Below, in pieces: positions 56,663-64,000 of a DNA stretch of 64,000 nt. The position numbers were made by a program, and so were the translations under genes. The notes under the pieces are model-generated. The model was given only the letters and a program-made list of their open reading frames with translations. It was not told the DNA's origin and searched no databases. Source of the DNA: Termitomyces sp. T153 (taxonomy: Eukaryota > Basidiomycota > Agaricomycetes > Agaricales > Lyophyllaceae); assembly GCA_018296165.2 (NCBI GenBank), contig JACKQL020000023.1:620001-684000 (forward strand), in the 5' to 3' direction. Each line of letters starts with the position of its first letter. The stretch's first letter is position 1.

Positions 56663-57807
56663 TGTCACGACCCGTCCCCTGAACCCCCACACACCGTCCA
56701 TCAACCCCCCGACCCCCAAAAAACCCCCGACACTCCGCCGAACTTCCGCCCATGCCCCGTGCCTATTTCGGCTAACTCCGATGCCTCCCCGGCTAACTCC
56801 GCGGCCCCCTGGCCAACTTCGATGCCTTCCCTGCAGCCACTGACACTTACCCTGGATCTCCCGAACCCCGAGAACCACCCCCACTGTTCCCGATCTTTGC
56901 CACCCATCATCAACTCAACACCCTGGTTCCTCCGACCTATTCCGGAGTATCACGACAACCTCGGGGCGACCCACGTTCCCCAATGATCCCATCAACGTAT
57001 CAGCGCAGCCCAATCCTTGATCGCAACTGACACCCACCCACTCCGTCTAGCTCCGCCAAGCCCTGCCGCTGCAGCCGACATACCCCGAAGTTCTCCGGTA
57101 GTCAGTATATAAGTCGTCGAGTAGCTCTTTGTACTCTAGTCTTGATATTGCTTAACGTTACCTATGGTCTGATTGTTTCCTTCTCGTGCTTCGTGTTTTG
57201 TGTTTTGTGTCTTGTTTTCCTTATCTCAGTCTCCTGGTCTTATCTCAGTCTCCCGGTCTTGTCTTGTCTCCATTTTGTTATTGTTCTCATTATCGTTTTG
57301 TATCTCCACTCGAATCTACTCTTGTTCCATATCGACTCCATTCCATTTGTCTGACGCTGTCTCGGTGACTCCGTCCGGCCATTGTGCCCAAATCTTCATC
57401 AACCTTAATGACCTCACAAACTCCGCGGTTATGATTACAAACCCCGACACTCTTTCACCAGGTCCAAACCTTGCTCTTTGCTTGGTCCCGGACTCCATCA
57501 ACTCCAATTGATCCCCCATCAAACCCCAGCTCTGCTCCCATTGATCACACAGCCACCTACTCCTTTGCTTCCGTGAATCTCCCATATGGTCTTCTGCCTG
57601 AACCCTGCCAAGACTGTCCATTTCCTCGCAATCCGACTTCTCTGGACCTCCCCGGATCTGCCCGGATCACATCCTACCGACTATCCACACAAACCATCAG
57701 TGCCCGGAATGCTTTCAAGTGTTCGGTTACCAGTGCAAGGGGATCACGCCTGCCTAGTAAGGACTTGCCCAGTGCAGCTGAGCCCCCGAGGTCAGTGGAA
57801 CCTGACA
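56663..57807 (+). repeat. LTR of the TGTCA...TGACA family, plus orientation (copy B1), CpG-rich
   Basis: 1145 bases, TGTCACGACCCGTCCCC to GTCAGTGGAACCTGACA. It contains TATATAAG at 57106-57113 and, downstream, a frame conserved among copies (DAVSVTPS, ITNPDT). Near-identical over most of its length to the LTR at 58886. Confidence 0.9.
57106..57113 (+). promoter_or_regulatory. LTR promoter TATA box
   Basis: TATATAAG in a conserved block (GTAGTCAGTATATAAG) present in all plus-strand LTR copies; the equivalent is at 59330-59337. Transcription would start about 30 bases on, near GTACTCTAGTCTTG. Confidence 0.6.
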
Positions 57808-58885
57808 TAATATCAAGACTCTACCTTACCCCGCCCATGATGCCCGCATTACCTCCGCACACACAATCAAATATCTCCAATGTCTATGGTCTACCCGTGC
57901 CTGGAAACCCTTATGATTCATACGACCCTGCCCAATTTGCCGAGGCACATTGAGTCGCGGATCCGACACCAAACGTCCCCTCCGCTCTGGTTACATCCAT
58001 ACAATGGCTCCCCCCACGGACACCCTCCCCAACTCACACCCAACCTCCAACCCCTCACGCAAACTGTCAAATTACCTCCCACCCCACCCTTACCCTCTCC
58101 ACCAAATCTGTTCCCTCGCACAAAGTTGACCCTGACGTCATCCAAAGAACAGCATCCTAAAACCTGGCGACCATCCGACCAAATGAGCAACAATGTCTCC
58201 GGAACCACGCCAACCCTCCGACAAACAAGAACGCCAACCCACTGCAAAACAGTCACCCATTGCATGAGGATTGCCAGCCACGATGAATTTGCAACGCAAC
58301 CCCACTCGCAAGTTAAGACCCAACCCCAACCCCCGCATCAGCTCCAGACCCCTGGTACTCATGCTTGGAACTGCGGACTGACAAAAAAAAAAAAGCAATT
58401 CCGACCCCTTCCTCTGCCCGCACCTCCCCCAAAGCCAACATCACCAACAAACCCCCACTGAGCAACCCTGGTGTCGACTCCGGGACTGCCCAATTCTTCT
58501 CCGATGAAGGAACCCCCGACCTCCAGGAAGGAACAACCCTTGGAACGAGCCCCAAAGCATCTCCACTGAGGCGAGCCATTCCCCAACCAACCCCCACGCT
58601 GCCCCTGCCCAAAAGAAACATCCACCAACACAACTCCGACAGACCTCCAAACTCGAGGGAGTGTCAGAAATACGTAAGACCCCTCTGTCTGTCTTGGGAC
58701 TGACCTTTGGCCAGGAAAGCGATATCACATAGGTAACCCGGAACCTCAAATTACGGCCCTGGACCCCAAAGGAACTGGTCGGGACTGATCACCCCACATC
58801 CTGCCCCCTCAGTCATCAACACTCCGGAGCACACCAAAGCACCACTCGAAACATGCCCGTCCACAGACACAATACTCCGGAACAC
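57808..58885 (+). mobile_element. Internal region of copy B1, interrupted by copy B2
   Basis: Opens TAATATCAAGACTC, then a short frame from about 57837 (MMPALPPHTQSNISNVYGLP, NPYDSYDPAQFAEAH, stop). Its NVYGxxVxxNPY core aligns with the N terminus of the single ORF at 33066. The rest is C-rich without sense coding. It ends ACTCCGGAACAC where the LTR of copy B2 begins; the equivalent uninterrupted sequence is seen at about 62150-62170 inside B2. Confidence 0.75.
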
Positions 58886-60006
58886 TGTCACGACCCGTCC
58901 CCTGAACCCCCGCACATCGTCCATCAACCCCCCGAACCCCCAAAAAACCCCCGATGCTCTGCCGAACTTCCGCCCATGCCCCGCGCCTATTTCGGCTAAC
59001 TCCAATGCCTCCCCAGCTAACTCCGATGGCCTCCTGGCCAACTTCGGTGCCTTCCCCATGCCACTGACACTTACCCTGGATCTCCCGAACCCCAAGAACC
59101 ACCCCCACTGTTCCCGATCTTTGCCACCCATCATCAACTCAACACCCTGGTTCCTCCGACCTATTCCGGAGTATCACGACAACCTCAGGGCAACCCGCGT
59201 TCCCCAATGATCCCATCAATGTATCAGCACGGCCTGATCCTTGATCGCAACTGACACCCGCCCACTCTGTCGAGCTCCGCCAAGCCCTGCCACTGCAGCC
59301 GATGTACCCCGAAGTTCTCCGGTAGTCAGTATATAAGCCGTCGAGTAGCTCTTTGTACTCTAGTCTTGATATTGCTTAACGTTACCTATGGTCTGATTGT
59401 TTCCTTTTCGTGTTTTGTGTTTTGTGTCTTGTTTCCTTACTCTCAGTCTCCCGGTCTTGTCTCGTCTCCATTTTGTTATTGTTCTCGTTATTGTTTTGTA
59501 TCTCCACTTGAATCTACTCTTGTTCCATATTGACTCCATTCTATCTCGTCTGACGCTGTCTCGGTGACTCCATCCGACCCTTGTGCCCAAGTCTTCATCA
59601 ACCCTAACAACCTCACGAACTCCACAATTACGATTACGAACCCCGACACTCCTTCACCCAGTCCAAACTCGCTCTTTGCTCGGTCCCGGACTCCATCAAC
59701 TCCAATTGATCCCCCATCAAACCCCGGCTCTGCTCCCATTGATCACACAGCCACCTACCCCTTCGCTTCCGCGAATCTTCCATATGGTCTTCTGCCTGAA
59801 CCCCGCCAAGACTGTCCTGTTTCCCTGCAATCCGACTTCTCTGGACCTCCCCGGATCTGCCCGGATCACATCCTACCGACTATCCACACAAACCATCAGT
59901 GCCCGGAATGCTTTCAAGTGTTCGGTTACCAGTGCAAGGGGATCACGCCTGCCTAGTAAGGACTTGCCCAGTGCAGCTGAGCCCCCGAGGTCAGTGGAAC
60001 CTGACA
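58886..60006 (+). repeat. LTR of the TGTCA...TGACA family, plus orientation (copy B2), CpG-rich
   Basis: 1121 bases, TGTCACGACCCGTCCCC to GTCAGTGGAACCTGACA, with TATATAAG at 59330-59337. Left flank AACAC (58881-58885). Confidence 0.9.
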
Positions 60007-63000
60007 TAATATCAAGACTCTACCTTACCCCATCCGTGATGCCTGCATTATCTCCGCACACACAATCAAATAACTCCGATGTCTATGGCCTACCCGTGCC
60101 TGGAAACCCTCATGATTCATATGGCCCTGCCCAATTTGCCGAGGCACATTGAGTCGCGGATCTGACACCAAACGTCCCCTCTGCTCTGGTTACATCCATA
60201 CAACGGCTCCCCCCATGGACACCCTCCCCAACTCACACCCAACCTCCAACCCCTTGCGCAAACCGTCAAATCATCTCCCACCCCACTCTTGCCCTCTCCG
60301 CCAACTCCGTTCTCTTGCACAGAGTTGACCCAGACATCACCCAAAGAACAGCATCCTAAAACCTGGCAACCATCCGACCAAATGAGCAACAATGTCTCCA
60401 GCACCGCGCCAACCCTCCGACCAACAATAACGCCAACCCGCCGCGGAACAGTCACCCACTGCACAAGGATTGTCAGCTATGAAGAGACCACTGAAAACGC
60501 GCTTCCCCAAAGCCCGCCTGTGGATCCACCGACCCACTAGCAACCCTGCAGACCGACGAACGCGACTAATCACCAACAACATCACCGAACCCTACTATCA
60601 ACCCCCTGACCCTCACCCCGACCGCCCCTGAGGAACTACGCCCTCCGACAACTAGCTCTGGAACCACCAAAATCAAGCTCGACCCAACAACCCCAACAAC
60701 AGAGCAAGAACCCCAGACCTAGGCTATGCTCCAACCCCTGAACCTGCTTCCGGGCCTCAGTCGACTTGGCTGTCACCTCCACCCAACAAATAAAGGGGCC
60801 CCAACACCTCCGACCCAATCCCGACAACCCCGGAACAAGACCAAGACATCCCCGAGCTTCTAGATGGTCAGGAAAAGAATGGCTATGCACCCTCCACCCT
60901 GCCGACTAAAGCACAGCCCCAAAGTCAACAAGGAGGACCACGGCACCCCACTCTTGACAAGGAACAACTCCAGACTGCGCCGCTATTTCAACACCTTCCC
61001 CCACACAATCCGGAACCCCTGACAATGAGGACCCTTGATGCCAACCCTCCCCACATGCCACTCCCGAACCTAAACTCCAGACTCTGCCACCTCCCACGAA
61101 GGAACCCCCAGCATAGGAGCCACCCCGAACTAACTATAGGAAAAAGGACCCTATATGAAGTAGTTCCCCAAAGTACCCTAAACATGCTGACATGTTCATA
61201 TAAGGGAGGGAGAAGCCCCACCATCATCCAGAACACGTTGATCAGCCGTTCAAGCGACCTGACAACCTGAGGTGCATATGCTCCAATATCCTTAAAGGAC
61301 CTCCCCCACCTGGCTCGACAACCCAAACGACTCCGTGCCAGCCCAAAACTGCCTGATCCACCCCTCCGAACCCCTTGGCACAGCTCCGGACCCTGGCAAC
61401 ACAACTCCGGGGCCTCCGCTCTGACTACAACATTTGATCAAGGGGACTTACGACGCCAACAACGATGCCCGGGTTGCCCCAACTCCGCAGCATAAATCAC
61501 CACCCGCCCCAAATCCCACCCCTATGCCAGAATATGTCCGCCAAATGGGGACCACACCATCGGAGCACCCAGAGGCAAGCCACATACAAGTATCCTCTTT
61601 GGAGTACCCAGAAGCAGGCCACATGCGAAGTAATCTCTCGGAGTACCCCAAAGGTTGCTGATGCCTCCCCCAAGAAGCGAGCGGTGCCTCTCCCCACTGC
61701 CACTCCCACACTTGCAACAATCTCCGGGCCGCTCCGGAACACGAATGAAGAGTTGCCTTGACCCTGCCGCGACTCCTGGGGAGCCCCACTCCAGTGCCTC
61801 CCCGCAGCCGACCTCCCCGCCGCCCCAACAACCATGAACAACCAACAAATCCCCACCGAGTGACCCTTGTGTCAACTCCGGGACCACCCACTTCTTCCCC
61901 AATGAAGGAACCACCAACCCCCAGACCTCCGAACTCGAGGAAGTATCAGAAATACGTAAGACCCCTCTATCCGTCTCGGGGCTTACCTTTGGCCAGGAAA
62001 GCAATATCATGTAGATGATCCGGAACCTCAAATTTCAGCCCCAGACCCAAAGAAACTGGTCGGGACTGATCACCCCACACCCCGCCCCCTCAGTCATCAA
62101 CACTCCGGAGCACACCAAAGCACCACTCGAACATGCCCGCCCACAGACGCAATACTCCGGAACACGACCCCGACCCAGACCAACTATGCTGCGAGGACGA
62201 ACCTCGCCCCACCGACCCCCACCAATGAAGAGGGCCCCGCCACCTTTGCCACCAGCACCGACATAAGGGCCAGATCCCGGGAAGACCTCTGTCCCCCCCC
62301 CGCCAACCGCATGGCCAAGAAGACCAAAGCCCCAAACCGCTGGACACCCGTGAAAGATTCAAAGGTCCGCCCTCCGATACCAACACGGCGCACGTCCCCG
62401 CTGCAGACCAAAGAAAACCCCTACACCCCTGGTCAGAAATTCCAAGAATCAAATGCAATACAACACCCCGAAACACCACAGAACTCCACCGGACAACTCC
62501 CACCACCCTCGCCAGACCCTGGGAGCCCTCCCTGCAATGCCCTGCCCCGTCCTGACAAACCCCAGGACTAGCCAGCACAGTCGGCACTAATGGGCGTAAC
62601 CCCCGCCTCTGGATTCACTAGGGATTCAACTCCCTCTCACACCCCTGCATGTTTCGCTTACTTTGCCCTCATACAAACTAAAACCTCACTTCACATGCCC
62701 AGGGACCAAGAAGAGGGCATGTTTGCGTACAAAAAAAAATTATATACAACAAGGCGAGGGAGGCGGCAAGTCCGAGAGCAACAAGAAACGAGGCCCACAC
62801 CCATCTCACTCCCTCCCCGGACCCCCCGGCAACCCAACCCCCAGGTCAACTTCCATCTGGGCCCGCACCACCGCTAAGATCTCTGCCAACCCTGGCAATG
62901 CCTCCCCCGCATCAACTGCCACCTCCCACCACAACCCCGGGGCCACCGCATTGCATCGCCGATGCCCCGCCAACAACCTCTCCAATCGCGCCATCCCCTG

Positions 63001-64000
63001 CTGCAACTCCGGAGGCTGAACTGCGGACCCCTGCATCAACCCGTCCTGAATCAACGCAAACGCCACGGAGGCACCGTCCAAGAGGACCTGATGCTCCCAC
63101 ACCCAGCCTAAACCCAGAAAATGAACCGTCAGTAACGAATGGAGGAACAGGAGACAACTCACAAAGGATCCCCGCGCGCCCCAAAGCAGCCTCGTTGGCC
63201 AACCAATCCTCCCTCCACCTTGCCGCCTCCAGCTCCACCCACAGCGCATCCCCCTCCAGAACTTGTCCCCACCCCTCCGCTTCCCCTGTGGGCTGCCCCT
63301 CCATCTGTGTCAGATGCTCCCGCAAGCCCTGCACCTCTAATGCTCGCTCTGTTGCCATGCGCACCGAAGTGTTCCTCTCCCACTCCATCGCTTCTTTCTC
63401 CATCTGTGCCACGTCACGGTCCTCCCTCGCCCGTTGGAGCTCACCCTCCCATACTGCCAATGACGTCGTCAAAGCCTCCACCTGCTTGCGAAGAAAGACC
63501 TCCGTGATCAAAGGAATAGGCGCAGGGGGACTCAACGACCGTTCCAAGGGAACGCCTGGGGTAGGAGAAAAAAGGGAAGACTCCGGAGGCCCCGCTGATG
63601 ACTCGCGCCCACGCAGCCTCTTGCTGGGTCCCGCCCCCGAGGGCAGGGAGGCTCGACGCTTCCCCCAAACCACCGCTGAGGACGCCCCCTTCCCCTTCGG
63701 CAACGCGGGACAAAACTTGGTCCGTTTCAGAACCCCCGGAAAATCCACCACCACCACCACCACGGACAACTCTACAAAAGCCCCGTCAATCATCCTGAAA
63801 AGACAAGTCGACACCACTTACAACTCCGGTCCCTGATGCTAGCGCAGCGCCGATGCTCAAACTCCTCCCCCCCACTGTCGTACACCACCACCTTGTCCAA
63901 ATCGGCGGGAGAGACTACTGGATTGCTGGGGGAAGACATGACAAAATTTGGGAAGTTCCGGGGTATGTCCAAAGCTTTTAATTGATTGAGGAGAACCCTG
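60007..64000 (+). mobile_element. Internal region of copy B2, running off the window
   Basis: Almost 4 kb follow the LTR. The first part repeats the B1 internal sequence, including a short ORF start (NSDVYGLPVPGNPHDSYGPA), then goes on past the B1 break. To about 62640 it matches the CpG-depleted copy at 26737-32116. No gag/pol coding on the sense strand. From about 62,800 the antisense strand carries a coiled-coil reading frame. The 3' LTR is beyond the window. Confidence 0.75.
62912..63939 (-). CDS. Antisense coiled-coil reading frame carried by the LTR element
   Basis: Minus strand. ATG at 63939 opens MSSPSNPVVSPADLDKVVVY then DSGGEEFEHRR; after about 39 codons a frame change is needed near 63795-63821, where a 27-base GTAAG...CAG stretch sits. 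The main frame then runs 63817 or 63793 to 62912: MIDGAFVELSVVVVVVD, KRTKFCPALPKGKG, a basic KRLRGRESS, a long coiled coil (FLRKQVEALTTSLAVWEGEL and on through REDRDVAQMEKEAMEWERNT), then a Gly/Ala-rich tail. It resembles hypothetical proteins I associate with repeats in Agaricomycetes; function unknown. Removing the 27 bases does not restore frame as written, so it may be slightly broken. The overlapping plus-strand frame is low-complexity and less credible. Confidence 0.5.

Noticed and set aside
62898..63836. 312-codon plus-strand frame
   Set aside because: Low-complexity Pro/Ser/Thr translation opposite the coiled-coil frame. The minus-strand reading has the more protein-like heptad pattern.

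Overview
This window looks like nuclear DNA of a filamentous basidiomycete. The genes are cut by many short GT-AG introns (about 45-65 bases) and include fungal wall enzymes, a secreted GH95 hydrolase and a cysteine-rich secreted peptide. The retroelement sequences resemble families I associate with Agaricomycetes, perhaps the Rhizoctonia/Ceratobasidium group. The species guess is inference; the exon structures were read from the sequence.

Layout. 1-19,400 is gene space: the 3' end of an unknown gene, V-ATPase subunit E, a small secreted cysteine-rich protein, an intron-containing tRNA-Ala, and a divergent pair of cell-wall genes (a KRE6/SKN1-type GH16 protein and an 18-exon GT2 glycosyltransferase) that share a 185-base promoter with a perfect TGACGTCA site. 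19,400-40,800 is a nest of decayed LTR retroelements, mostly stripped of CpG. 41,500-52,700 returns to genes: a four-exon gene of unknown function, an intronless F-box/LRR-like protein, eIF3 subunit L, an 18-exon GH95 glycosidase with a 6-base microexon, and a broken SLIP-GC-like GTPase. 52,700-64,000 is again repeats: a MITE-like palindrome, CpG-poor relics with a G-protein-alpha fragment, and then two nested, CpG-rich (younger) copies of the LTR family seen in the first nest.

The most unusual material is that LTR family, with LTRs of about 0.95-1.17 kb starting TGTCA and ending TGACA. Six LTRs lie here in both orientations. One subfamily has a short internal region of about 1.37 kb holding a single proline/tyrosine-rich reading frame of about 440 codons and no visible protease, reverse transcriptase or integrase. 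The other keeps only the start of that frame, followed by a long C-rich region without sense coding, and its best copy carries an antisense coiled-coil reading frame. A separate chromodomain Ty3/gypsy element has landed inside one copy of the single-ORF element, and a solo LTR with a perfect 5-base duplication sits in another. Together they give a relative insertion history that the CpG content supports.
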